From contig NC_010334.1 of assembly GCF_000019185.1 (NCBI RefSeq), positions 4,154,001-4,218,000 of the forward strand: 64,000 bases of DNA, read 5' to 3'. Under the pieces are notes generated by a model. That model worked only from the letters and a program-made list of their open reading frames with translations, made no database searches and was not told where the DNA came from. This document shows positions 17,121-25,607 of this stretch, in pieces (position 1 is the first letter of the stretch; every line of letters begins with the position of its first letter). A program made the position numbers and the translations under genes. The stretch comes from Shewanella halifaxensis HAW-EB4. GTDB lineage: Bacteria; Pseudomonadota; Gammaproteobacteria; Enterobacterales; Shewanellaceae.

Positions 17121-18627
17121 ATTCTCTCAGTGGTCATCGCTATCAGCGTGGTCAATCATCAGTTTTACCTTATTTGCCACTCGGCAATTACTCAGCAGTG
17201 GCTATGCTCTCATTCCCGTGGTGTATACCGGATGGCAGCAAGGATTTAGTAGTCCTTGGGTGATCGTCGCGATTGCAGCGGTGATCAGCGCCATCTTCAT
17301 TTTTAGTGTGCTGCAGTGGTTGAAATTTCGCTTTAGAGTCGAGGCTGATAAGCTCATTATCAGACATGGGATCATTTTTAAAAAAGCCGATGAGCTCCCC
17401 TTTAGTAAAATTCAAAACGTGCGTTTAGAGCAGCCACTTTATTTTCGCCCGATGGGACTCTATCGCTTAATTGTCGAAACGGCGGGCTCGAAAAACAATG
17501 AAGCAGAGCTATCAGCCCTTGATTATAAAGATGCCCTCAACCTTAAGAAGCAGTTAATGGCTGAGCACGACTTACACTCACATCAAGCCTTTCATTCGCC
17601 TCAGCAATCACCTCAACAACACCGTCGCCCCAAGCAAGCCTATATTCTCAGCCGCAAAAGCTTAAAACAGCTGGTTACCTTTGGCTTTTATCAGAATAAT
17701 GCCATTTGGTTAGCCGTCATTTTAGGGCCTATTTTGGGACAACTTGATTGGGAATCGATGGAAAACCTGCAATTAGTGCAGTCATTGTCGGTCTGGTACG
17801 AGGTCAACATTGGCATCAGCATTGTGCTACAAATACTCTTTATTTCAATGACTTTAGTACTGTTTTATCTGCTATTTTCATTATTGTCGATCACCTCTGC
17901 GGTGCTTAAGTACTCACCTTATCGTTTGAGTCGCAGTGGCAATACCCTGCACCGTACTGGGGGGATTATTGCTAAACAAAATGATGCTCTCGCCATTAAG
18001 CGCATACAGGTTATCAAGTTCTATCAGCCGCTAGTTGGCCGCTTACTTAAGTTATGGACGGTGTACTTTAAACAAGTCCAAGGCCATGAAGTTGAACAGC
18101 GAGGTAGTACAAATATGCTGATCCCCTGCATGACACGTAAAGACATTGCTCAACTATTGCCAGAACTTCACGGCATAGAAGCCAGCTCGCTACAGCTTCC
18201 TAAGCATTACCTGCGGATCCATTTAGGCTGGTTCTGGCGTAGAGGGTTATTGCCGTTACTCGTGCCTGCGATTAACACTTACTTTTTAGGCTTAAACCTA
18301 TTTACCGACATCCTTTGGATTGCCGCTAGCCTATTTTGCATAGGTATTTATTTACGATATCGCCAATACGGCTATGTACTTGAGGGCAATAATCTGTGGT
18401 TTCACTCAGGGCTACTAGGGAGAAGCTGGCAGCTAATCGCACTCACTAAGGTACAACATGTCGCGATAACCCAATCACCCAATCAAAAGCGTGGTGGATT
18501 AGCTAATCTTGAAATTGGTCTCGCGAGTGGTACAGTAAAACTGCCTTATATTTCCATCATTGCGGCGCGAGACATTGCAGAGCGATCACTTGCGCTTATT
18601 CATAACGATCACCGAAACTGGATATAG
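17110..18627 (+). CDS. PH-domain membrane protein, YdbT-like
   Basis: Protein of 505 residues with several membrane helices and three bacterial PH (DUF304) modules: LPFSKIQNVRLEQPLYFRPMG with YRLIVETAGSKNN in the first, AIKRIQVIKFYQPLVGRLL in the second, and LIALTKVQHVAITQSPNQKR with GLANLEIGLASGTVKLPYI in the third. This is the YdbT architecture. The ATG at 17110 has GGGAG nine bases upstream and lies inside the previous gene, so translation of the pair is coupled. The ORF is open from 17062. Role unknown. Confidence 0.85.
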   Translation: MAHKFSQWSSLSAWSIISFTLFATRQLLSSGYALIPVVYTGWQQGFSSPWVIVAIAAVISAIFIFSVLQWLKFRFRVEADKLIIRHGIIFKKADELPFSKIQNVRLEQPLYFRPMGLYRLIVETAGSKNNEAELSALDYKDALNLKKQLMAEHDLHSHQAFHSPQQSPQQHRRPKQAYILSRKSLKQLVTFGFYQNNAIWLAVILGPILGQLDWESMENLQLVQSLSVWYEVNIGISIVLQILFISMTLVLFYLLFSLLSITSAVLKYSPYRLSRSGNTLHRTGGIIAKQNDALAIKRIQVIKFYQPLVGRLLKLWTVYFKQVQGHEVEQRGSTNMLIPCMTRKDIAQLLPELHGIEASSLQLPKHYLRIHLGWFWRRGLLPLLVPAINTYFLGLNLFTDILWIAASLFCIGIYLRYRQYGYVLEGNNLWFHSGLLGRSWQLIALTKVQHVAITQSPNQKRGGLANLEIGLASGTVKLPYISIIAARDIAERSLALIHNDHRNWI

Positions 18628-18629
18628 CC

Positions 18630-19208
18630 ATGAATAAACCTGTATCAGCCCAGAGTTCAGCTCATCCCATAACCCCAGACATGATTATTCATTTTTGGTT
18701 TGAAGAGATTGAACCTAAGCAGTGGTGGATTAAAGATAATGAATTTGATGCCTTGATTAAGCAGCGGTATGCAGGCTTATTAGCGACGGCCGTACAAGGT
18801 GAATTATATCATTGGCGCGCCACACCAGAGGGGCGACTGGCCGAGATCATCGTCCTAGATCAGTTTTCCCGCAACATCTATCGCGATACCCCACAGTCTT
18901 TTGCCGCCGATCCCATCGCACTCGTGCTTGCACAAGAAGCGGTAGCACTCAATACCGACTCAAAACTGAAGACTAAACAAGTGCCCTTTTTATTTATGCC
19001 CTATATGCACAGCGAATCATCCGTCGTGCATGAGGTGGCACTACGACTATTTGGCCGAGAAGCGGCTCAGGACAATTTAGATTTCGAGCTTAGGCATAAA
19101 GCTATTATCGACCAATTTGGCCGCTACCCTCACCGAAATGCAATTTTGAGTCGAGAGTCTACTCCTGAGGAAATCGCCTTTTTGCAGCAGCCGGGCTCAA
19201 GCTTTTAG
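18630..19208 (+). CDS. DUF924 family protein
   Basis: Protein of 192 residues with the DUF924 hallmarks: IIHFWFEEIEPKQWWIKDNEFD at the start, IIVLDQFSRNIYRDTP, PFLFMPYMHSES, and FGRYPHRNAILSRESTPEE. The family folds as a TPR-like helical protein; its biochemical role is unknown. It starts two bases after the PH-domain gene and is probably in the same transcript. Confidence 0.9.
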   Translation: MNKPVSAQSSAHPITPDMIIHFWFEEIEPKQWWIKDNEFDALIKQRYAGLLATAVQGELYHWRATPEGRLAEIIVLDQFSRNIYRDTPQSFAADPIALVLAQEAVALNTDSKLKTKQVPFLFMPYMHSESSVVHEVALRLFGREAAQDNLDFELRHKAIIDQFGRYPHRNAILSRESTPEEIAFLQQPGSSF

Positions 19209-19634
19209 CCGCACACTCCCGAGCCAATACAGAATCGCTACGCTAGTAAAGAATCCACCTTCTGAAGTCGATGGCTTTGCCTATCTGTTGTAAAACGGGC
19301 TCCCTAGAAGGGGGCTTTCCTATCGTGCTTTCGCAAGACGCCATAAATATATCCCTATAGGCTCTGCTAAATCATCCCTGATTTAGAAGCTTGCACAGCG
19401 CTTCTAGCAAAGCTTTACTGTATAGCTGAGTCTAACGTGGATATGTTTAAATGAGCTAATAAGTCATTAAACATAGCCTACTCCATAACTTTCATTCATT
19501 TTATTTCAGGCAAAGCCTAATTAATGATAACCACCTTCTGAAGTAAGTGGTTTAGGGCTAAAAATTAAAGTGTGACTGCTGTTTTCTGTCTCATTGTTAA
19601 CTAAACCCTAGATAACAGCCATAAGTAACCCACT
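19209..19634. other. Gene-free interval with short repeats
   Basis: No ORF with coding character. It holds CTAAATCATCCCTGATTTAG (hairpin, 19369-19388) and two direct copies of CCACCTTCTGAAGT at 19255 and 19531, 276 bases apart. It looks like decayed repeat-element sequence. Confidence 0.5.
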
Positions 19635-20078
19635 TTACTTCACCACCAGCACTGGACATTTAGCCTTGTTCGCTAACGCCTCAGCGATATTAGGATTTAA
19701 TAGATGTGAAATTCCCTTTCGACCATGGCTAGCAATAACGATCATGCCAACCTCTCCAACCTCGGCCTCTTCAAGTAGCTCATCTAAGACATCACCCTTA
19801 CGCAGCACAGTCTTCACCGTCAAACCATGGTTTAACTCCTGTTGGATCTGCAATTGATGTTTCTCAAGGTTTTCATTTGCAGCAACCTCAATTTGTCTAT
19901 CGAGCTGCTCCGCCGATTCTACTGCAATACCGTAATGATGCTCACTGAACGGCTCACTCATAACATGCACCAAGCGTAAACTCACGCCGTATAAATTAGC
20001 CATCTCTATCGCATAGCCTTGTGCATGTGATGCCGTCAATGAAAAATCAGTTGGGCATAAAATCTGTCGAGTACGCAT
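19635..20078 (-). CDS. Universal stress protein, UspA family
   Basis: Protein of 147 residues with one Usp domain: ILCPTDFSLTASHAQGYAIEMA at the start and IVIASHGRKGISHLL..CPVLVVK at the end. Usp proteins are induced in stasis and stress; ATP-binding members carry G-X2-G-X9-G-S/T. Here the second Gly-Ser pair is replaced (LLNPNIAE where LLLGSVAE is usual), so ATP binding is doubtful. The next upstream gene is a close paralogue in the same orientation. Confidence 0.92.
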   Translation of the reverse strand: MRTRQILCPTDFSLTASHAQGYAIEMANLYGVSLRLVHVMSEPFSEHHYGIAVESAEQLDRQIEVAANENLEKHQLQIQQELNHGLTVKTVLRKGDVLDELLEEAEVGEVGMIVIASHGRKGISHLLNPNIAEALANKAKCPVLVVK

Positions 20079-20173
20079 AACCTCTCCTCAATCTAGCCTT
20101 AAGTGGCTTGATTGCTTTTACCGCAAAGCGTTCACTGGATTAAGACAACAGCGAGCAATTTGCAGATAACTCT

Positions 20174-20217
20174 CTATAGCTATCCTATAGCTATCCTATA
20201 GCTATCCTATAGCTATC
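20174..20217 (+). repeat. Four perfect 11-bp tandem repeats
   Basis: CTATAGCTATC repeated four times without a mismatch between the two Usp genes, followed by degenerate CTAAAACTAACT units to about 20260. The 11-bp unit is one helical turn. Confidence 0.9.
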
Positions 20218-20264
20218 TCTATAACTAACTCTCTAAAACTAACTACCTAAAACTAACTCGTTCG

Positions 20265-20696
20265 CTATTTCACGACCAGCACGGGGCACTGAGCGCGGTT
20301 AGCGACCGCTTCTGCAACGTTAGAATGCAAAAAATGCGACAGCCCGGTGCGACCATGGCTAGCAATGACAATCATCCCCGCCTCTGAGCCCTCAGCCTCT
20401 TTAAGGATCTGCTCTGCAGCGCTACCATGGCGAATAACCGATTCAACCGAAAGCTCACTCTTGAGTTCGGTCAATAGCTGTTTCATATTCTCAGCAGCAT
20501 TGTCTTCCATGCTCTGTGCGAGCTCTTCGGGCGTCACGGTAAGAATTTGATAATTATCGACCCCCATAGGCTGCTCAATGACATGCACAATGCGTAGGCC
20601 AACATGGTATAGATTTGCCATTTCAATCGCATACTTTAGTGCATGAGAAGCAGTATCAGAAAAATCCGTTGGACATAAGATTTGACGACTACGCAT
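20265..20696 (-). CDS. Universal stress protein, UspA family
   Basis: Protein of 143 residues, paralogue of the neighbour at 19635 (shared ILCPTDFSDTASHALKYAIEMANLY and IVIASHGRTGLSH). The ATG at 20696 has GGAGG eight bases upstream. As in its neighbour, the Gly-Ser of the nucleotide-binding motif is altered (FLHSNVAEAV). The pair is separated by a tandem-repeat spacer and probably arose by local duplication. Confidence 0.92.
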   Translation of the reverse strand: MRSRQILCPTDFSDTASHALKYAIEMANLYHVGLRIVHVIEQPMGVDNYQILTVTPEELAQSMEDNAAENMKQLLTELKSELSVESVIRHGSAAEQILKEAEGSEAGMIVIASHGRTGLSHFLHSNVAEAVANRAQCPVLVVK

Positions 20697-20836
20697 GACT
20701 ATTTCCTCCAAATATTATTCGCTTACTATCGCCATGGTAAATACCGCTTTATGGCAAAGACTTAATACTATTACTTAATACTATGACTCGGCGCTATGCT
20801 TAGCGCTGTGGCTTAATGCTATTCCTCATATTAAGG

Positions 20837-21217
20837 TTAGTCATTAAGCCACTCTCGTGCCTCTTTTTTACTCTCAAAAAACTTAGCATCATAGGGGGTA
20901 AACCAGTCTGCCATTTTCGCCATCCACTCTTGTATACGCCCTTCTCCGACAATGGCTATTTTCTCAAATGCTTTGCCGTGAGCAATGCCCAACTTTAGGT
21001 CATCCCACGCCGCGCGTAACTCCCAACCATCAAGTTCAGAGATGTCGGCTAGCACATTGATTTCAGGAGCTTCGACCCCAGCAATCGCAGACTCCAGCAT
21101 AGGAACCATATATTCATAATCTTCATGGGTTAACTTACCAACAGCAACAAACGTCATGTAAAACTTGCTACCACTACGCTCTATTCCTACAGATATGCCA
21201 TGTCTATCATTACTCAT
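20837..21217 (-). CDS. SpoIIAA-like (STAS-fold) protein
   Basis: Protein of 126 residues of the SpoIIAA-like family: FYMTFVAVGKLTHEDYEYMVPMLE, VLADISELDGWELRAAWDDLK, and the C-terminal WFTPYDAKFFESKKEAREWL. These small STAS-related proteins bind lipophilic ligands or protein partners; specific role unknown. It is upstream of the Usp genes on the same strand and may be a general stress gene. Confidence 0.85.
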   Translation of the reverse strand: MSNDRHGISVGIERSGSKFYMTFVAVGKLTHEDYEYMVPMLESAIAGVEAPEINVLADISELDGWELRAAWDDLKLGIAHGKAFEKIAIVGEGRIQEWMAKMADWFTPYDAKFFESKKEAREWLND

Positions 21218-21349
21218 TTCATGTTCCTTAGTTGGCTGAAAGTCGAACCTATTCTTAATTTTATTCTAGATCTCTGAGGATTATTGAATTTGATCTCAGT
21301 CACAATTCGAAGCGATATTTGATCTTTAATCAAAACTTAATTAATATCA

Positions 21350-21369
21350 GACCGACTAATCAGTCGGTC
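21350..21369. promoter_or_regulatory. TetR-type operator upstream of the aldehyde dehydrogenase gene
   Basis: Perfect 20-bp palindrome-type site GACCGACT-AATC-AGTCGGTC, 30 bases before the start codon. Such GACCGACTNNNCAGTCGGTC sites are bound by TetR proteins, and a TetR gene directly follows the dehydrogenase. Confidence 0.85.
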
Positions 21370-21398
21370 ATTTAAAAACCAGCTCTGGAGCTCAGCTA

Positions 21399-22826
21399 AT
21401 GAATATGCATATCGACAGTCAGACAGCACAACCACTCTCGCAAGTGCTAATCAAGCAGCGCAGTTGTTATTTAAATGAGCCAGCACCAGCTTATGACGCC
21501 AGAGTTGAGTACCTTAAGAGTCTTAAAGCCGCCATACTCAGCCATCAAGAGCAACTTGTAGCAGCTCTTAATCGCGACTACGGTAACCGCTCTGTTGATG
21601 ACAGCATGATCTCCGATATCATGCCCTGCATTAACAACATTAATTACAGCCTAAAGCATCTTAAGAAGTGGATGAAACCTAGCTCTCGTCATGCGGGTTT
21701 ATTATTAGCGCCAGCTAAAATCAAAGTCCATTACCAGCCATTAGGGGTTGTCGGCATAATCGTGCCATGGAACTTCCCCGTCATGCTCTCGGTGGGGCCG
21801 CTCATTACCGCCCTTGCTGCGGGTAACCGCGCGATGATCAAGTTGTCTGAGTTTACCCCTGAGACCAACCAAGTCATTAAGACCATGCTCAGCAGTATCT
21901 TTGATGACACTCACGTTGTGTGCATCGAGGGAGAGGCTGAGGTTGCAGCAGAATTCTCTGCTTTGCCGTTCGACCATCTGCTGTTTACCGGTTCAACCAC
22001 TGTTGGCCGCCATGTCATGCGTGCTGCTGCTGACAATCTCACTCCCGTGACCCTCGAACTTGGTGGCAAGTCTCCGGTTATCATTGCCGATGATATCGAT
22101 ATGGCTACCGCCGTTGAGCGTATGATCTATGGTAAATGCTTAAATGCAGGGCAAATTTGTGTCGCACCAGACTATGTACTGCTACCGCGCGCCAAAGTGG
22201 ATAGTTTTATCCAAGCTTATAAGAAAAAATTCAGCCGCATGTACGGTAAGGTCAGCGATAATAAAGATTACGGCAGTGTGATTAATCAACGTCAATTTGA
22301 CCGGATTATGCATGTACTCGAAGATGCTAAAGCCAAGGGCGCCACAATAACTAGCGCAAACGATGAAGCGATTAATACTGATAAACGTAAGGTGCCGACG
22401 CAACTTATTCAAAACAGTTCAGATGATATGTTGCTGCTGCAAGAGGAGATCTTTGGCCCTCTGCTGCCAGTGATCCCATATGACAACCTAGAAGAGGCCA
22501 TCGCCTACATCAATCAACGCCCTCGCCCACTGGCCTTGTACCTGATGAGCTTTGACAAAGATATTCAGCAACGTGTACTGGCAAACACCCACTCTGGTGG
22601 AGTGTGCATTAACGAGACCGTTTTTCACGTAGCAGCTGATGATGCGCCCTTTGGCGGAATTGGCCCATCGGGTATGGGCCACTACCATGGCAAAGAGGGC
22701 TTCTTAACCTTGAGTCACGCTAAAACAGTCCTTAGCCGCGGTAAGTATCTCAATACAGGTAAGTTGGTGCACCCTCCCTACGGTGGGTTTATTCAGCGCA
22801 TACTGATGAAGTTTTTCTTACGTTAG
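21399..22826 (+). CDS. Coniferyl-aldehyde-dehydrogenase-like NAD(P)-dependent aldehyde dehydrogenase
   Basis: Protein of 475 residues of the ALDH superfamily. Visible motifs: PWNFPVMLSVGPLITALAAGNRAMIKLSEF (substrate/NAD region), LFTGSTTVGRHV, catalytic-base Glu in LELGGKSP (about 217) and nucleophile Cys in NAGQICVAPDYVL (about 252). A C-terminal hydrophobic/basic tail (GGFIQRILMKFFLR) resembles fatty-aldehyde-type members. Closest family is coniferyl aldehyde dehydrogenase (CalB-like). The operator at 21350 and the following TetR gene suggest aldehyde- or lipid-responsive control. Confidence 0.88.
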   Translation: MNMHIDSQTAQPLSQVLIKQRSCYLNEPAPAYDARVEYLKSLKAAILSHQEQLVAALNRDYGNRSVDDSMISDIMPCINNINYSLKHLKKWMKPSSRHAGLLLAPAKIKVHYQPLGVVGIIVPWNFPVMLSVGPLITALAAGNRAMIKLSEFTPETNQVIKTMLSSIFDDTHVVCIEGEAEVAAEFSALPFDHLLFTGSTTVGRHVMRAAADNLTPVTLELGGKSPVIIADDIDMATAVERMIYGKCLNAGQICVAPDYVLLPRAKVDSFIQAYKKKFSRMYGKVSDNKDYGSVINQRQFDRIMHVLEDAKAKGATITSANDEAINTDKRKVPTQLIQNSSDDMLLLQEEIFGPLLPVIPYDNLEEAIAYINQRPRPLALYLMSFDKDIQQRVLANTHSGGVCINETVFHVAADDAPFGGIGPSGMGHYHGKEGFLTLSHAKTVLSRGKYLNTGKLVHPPYGGFIQRILMKFFLR

Positions 22827-22850
22827 GCTTTTAAGTAGGTAACCAATTTA

Positions 22851-23423
22851 ATGAGTCGTATCGATAAAAAACAAGCCATATTAGACACGGCGCTAACACT
22901 CTTTGTCAGCCAAGGGGTCTATGCAACTTCTACCGCTTCTATTGCAAAACAAGCCAGAGTTGCTACTGGCACCCTATTTCATCATTTTGCTTCAAAAGAG
23001 GCGCTGATGAATCACCTATTCCTGTCCATCAAGCAGGAGTTTGCCGATGCGATTCAGTCACAAATCAGTCAAAAGGGTGACTTAAAATTAGATGCCCAGC
23101 ATCTGTGGCAAGTCGCCATAAATTGGGCGATGGACAACCCGCTAAAACAGGAGTTTTTCCAGCAATACTCTATGTCTCCGTCGATATCATCGGAGGTAAG
23201 ACTACAGGCAATGAACGGTATTTTAGGCTTTATGGGAGAGCTCATTGAGCAGGGGCAAAAAGCGGGTGTTCTAGCAGATTATCCGCTATCCTTGATGCTA
23301 GAGAGTTGTCATGGCCAATATATCGCGGCCACACGATACTTTATAGATAATCCAGAATCATGGAAGGATGAAGAATATAAACGGTCAAGCTTTGCGATGT
23401 TTTGGAATGCTATGAAAGCCTAA
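22851..23423 (+). CDS. TetR-family transcriptional regulator
   Basis: Protein of 190 residues: N-terminal helix-turn-helix (QAILDTALTLFVSQGVYATSTASIAKQARVATGTLFHHFASKEALM) and a ligand-binding C-terminal half. It begins 24 bases after the dehydrogenase stop, so the two are co-transcribed and it probably represses both through the palindrome at 21350. The last 85 bases of the gene are the first copy of a tandem repeat that continues past the stop codon. Confidence 0.92.
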   Translation: MSRIDKKQAILDTALTLFVSQGVYATSTASIAKQARVATGTLFHHFASKEALMNHLFLSIKQEFADAIQSQISQKGDLKLDAQHLWQVAINWAMDNPLKQEFFQQYSMSPSISSEVRLQAMNGILGFMGELIEQGQKAGVLADYPLSLMLESCHGQYIAATRYFIDNPESWKDEEYKRSSFAMFWNAMKA

Positions 23424-23720
23424 CTAGCGAAATAACCCTGAATCATGGAAAGATGAAGCGTATAAACGCTCAAGCTTTGCGGTTTTTTTATGACAGAGTG
23501 AAGGAATGCTATGAAAGCCTAACTAGCGAAATAACCCTGAATCATGGAAAGATGAAGCGTATAAACGCTCAAGCTTTGCGGTTTTTTATGACAGAGTGAA
23601 GGAATGCTATGAAAGCCTAACTAGCGAAATAACCCTGAATCATGGAAAGATGAAGAGCATAAACGCTCAAGCTTTGCGGTTTTTTATGACGAAATGAAGG
23701 AACGCAATGAAAGCCTAGCG
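23355..23720 (+). repeat. Tandem repeat seeded by the 3' end of the TetR gene
   Basis: Four units starting at 23355, 23440, 23539 and 23637. Unit 1 is the coding 3' end (ESWKDEEYKRSSFAMFWNAMKA-stop). Units 2 and 3 are 99 and 98 bases: they keep the sequence but carry about 14 extra bases (TTTTATGACAGAGTGAAGG region) in place of ATGTTTT. Unit 4 decays near 23720. Each unit contains AAACGCTCAAGCTTTGCGGTTTTTT, which could act as a weak terminator. Confidence 0.93.
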
Positions 23721-23802
23721 AGGCCAGATACACGATAACAGATTTATACGTTAGCCTTGCTGCAGTTATCGGGTTATGGGTGATTTATTCAAAGGAGTGA
23801 AT

Positions 23803-24033
23803 ATGTTGAGAATGAAGACTAAGTGTGAGCAATGCCAAACCAAACTGGCACGTAAAGACGTCGCTTATATCTGCTCATTCGAGTGCACTTTTTGCAAAAG
23901 TTGTAGCGAGAAATTGCACTTTAAATGCAAAAACTGTCAAGGCGCGCTAGTACTTAGACCCCCAAGGCTAATTAAACCTTTTAAAGTGCCTATAGCGAAA
24001 TTAAAAAACCTTAATTTGGCGAACTCCTGCTAG
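23803..24033 (+). CDS. DUF1272 family zinc-binding protein
   Basis: Protein of 76 residues with cysteine pairs spaced as in DUF1272: MKTKCEQCQTKL, YICSFECTFCKSC, FKCKNCQGALVLRPPR. Probable zinc-ribbon or treble-clef fold, function unknown. AAGGAG five bases before the ATG at 23803 fixes the start; the ORF is open from 23776. Confidence 0.88.
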   Translation: MLRMKTKCEQCQTKLARKDVAYICSFECTFCKSCSEKLHFKCKNCQGALVLRPPRLIKPFKVPIAKLKNLNLANSC

Positions 24034-24192
24034 CATTCAAGACCCTATTTTTACCAAACATTGACACTGAAGATTTGCACCGGAATAGTTGAGAACAGTA
24101 CAACACTTTCTCTACAGTTCACTCTTTACCGCTCAGCTTATTGCTCAATTTACCACTCAGTAAACAGCTCATATTACAGCAACCATACAGCC

Positions 24193-25563
24193 CTAAGTGC
24201 TAGGTAACCAAAGGCTCACACACAGACCTTTTTCATCGCGATTATGTAAACTAATTCGTCCATCATGAGCTTCTATTATCTCTCGGCATAAAGGTAAGCC
24301 TAAGCCGGTACCCGACTGCTTGGTTGAGTAAAAAGGCAGTAGCGCTTGACTTAATACATCGGCTGACATCCCAACGCCTGCATCCTTAACTTCGATGCAT
24401 AACCCTTGAGTGGGATCTGACAAGCTCGACTCTCTGATCTCTAGGCTAATTCTATCGAGATCAGAGCCAGACTCATGGGCGTTTTTAAGCAGGTTTAGCA
24501 GCACCTGCTCCATCTGAATCACGTCAAAACTAACGGGTCTTTGCGGAAACTCACCAAGTAGTTCAAACTGATAGTGCTGTTTAAGCTGCTCAGTTAAGGT
24601 TTGCCAATCGACGCAGGTCTTGTTCGGTAATGGCAATTTAGCAAAACGAGCATAGTTGAAGATAAACTGGCTCAGATGACTGCTTCTATCTTCGATGGTA
24701 TCGAAGATAAGCTTCAGTTTTGGGTCGTTGAGCTCTTTGGTAATCACTCGTCCTGAGTTGACCATAGAAGCTATTGGCGCAACCGAGTTATTCAGTTCAT
24801 GACTGATGATGCGGATCACCTTCTTCCATACCGCCACTTCTTGGCGATTGAGCTCTCGGGTCATCTGTTTTAAGAGCACTAAATGATGAAATTGTCCGTT
24901 CAGCAAAAACTGTCCACGAGACAGGTGCCAGGTCTCAATATCACTGTTATCAGCGTCATTACTCAGTGAAAACAGCCCATCTTTGGGGTTATTCAGCGCG
25001 CTGACCAGCTCTTGAGGAACTTCTTGTAACAGCTTTTCTAAGCTCATTCCTTCGATACGCAAGCCGTTATTAAACAGATGCCTCGCCGCATCATTGGCAT
25101 AGATGATCCGCTGTTCATCATCGAGTAGCAGCATCACGTTAGGGGAGCTTTGAATGACTTTATCGAGCAGCAATTCGCGCTGGTAAATGTATTGCCGCTC
25201 TTTGCGCAATGTTTGCGCAGACTCATTAAAGAGTTCGGCTAGCGCCCTAAGCTGACCGTTCCCCGAGACAGGAATACTGACGCTAAAATCGTTATCCTTA
25301 AAGTTAAGTAGCCCAAGCTCGAGTGCCTGCAAGCTGGTATCTAAACGCCTAGTCGCCAAGAAACTTAACCATGCCACCAGCAGTAAGCAGCAGATAAAGA
25401 TCACCAGATAGAGCGACTGCGGCTCAAAAAACGCCTTAGTTATTACGGCGGTTCTTGCGAGCCAAAGCTGTAATGCGAAAGCCAGTAACAACCCCATGGC
25501 CACCGACGATACGCAGCTAGCGATCAGTTTGACTCTTAATGAAATATGACTAATCTGGCTCAT
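24193..25563 (-). CDS. NtrB-type sensor histidine kinase of the efflux operon
   Basis: Protein of 456 residues: two membrane helices in the first 65 residues with almost no periplasmic loop, HAMP-like linker, PAS segment (NVMLLLDDEQRIIYANDAARHLF, about 140-200), then HisKA with HELNNSVAPI (His about 255) and HATPase (KNAHESG, VKDAGVGMSADVL, GTGLGLPLCREIIEAHDG). The HELNN box is of the NtrB/NtrY type, which pairs with sigma-54 regulators. It is last in the operon and directly follows its response regulator. It probably senses a membrane or envelope signal. Confidence 0.9.
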   Translation of the reverse strand: MSQISHISLRVKLIASCVSSVAMGLLLAFALQLWLARTAVITKAFFEPQSLYLVIFICCLLLVAWLSFLATRRLDTSLQALELGLLNFKDNDFSVSIPVSGNGQLRALAELFNESAQTLRKERQYIYQRELLLDKVIQSSPNVMLLLDDEQRIIYANDAARHLFNNGLRIEGMSLEKLLQEVPQELVSALNNPKDGLFSLSNDADNSDIETWHLSRGQFLLNGQFHHLVLLKQMTRELNRQEVAVWKKVIRIISHELNNSVAPIASMVNSGRVITKELNDPKLKLIFDTIEDRSSHLSQFIFNYARFAKLPLPNKTCVDWQTLTEQLKQHYQFELLGEFPQRPVSFDVIQMEQVLLNLLKNAHESGSDLDRISLEIRESSLSDPTQGLCIEVKDAGVGMSADVLSQALLPFYSTKQSGTGLGLPLCREIIEAHDGRISLHNRDEKGLCVSLWLPST

Positions 25564-25607
25564 AGGGGCACTCTTGCCGAAAGTTAAAGAGAAAGCTTGA
25601 AATAAAG

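Noticed and set aside
23402..23599. Plus-strand ORF across the tandem repeat after the TetR gene
   Set aside because: It overlaps the end of the TetR gene in another frame and consists of two copies of the repeat unit.
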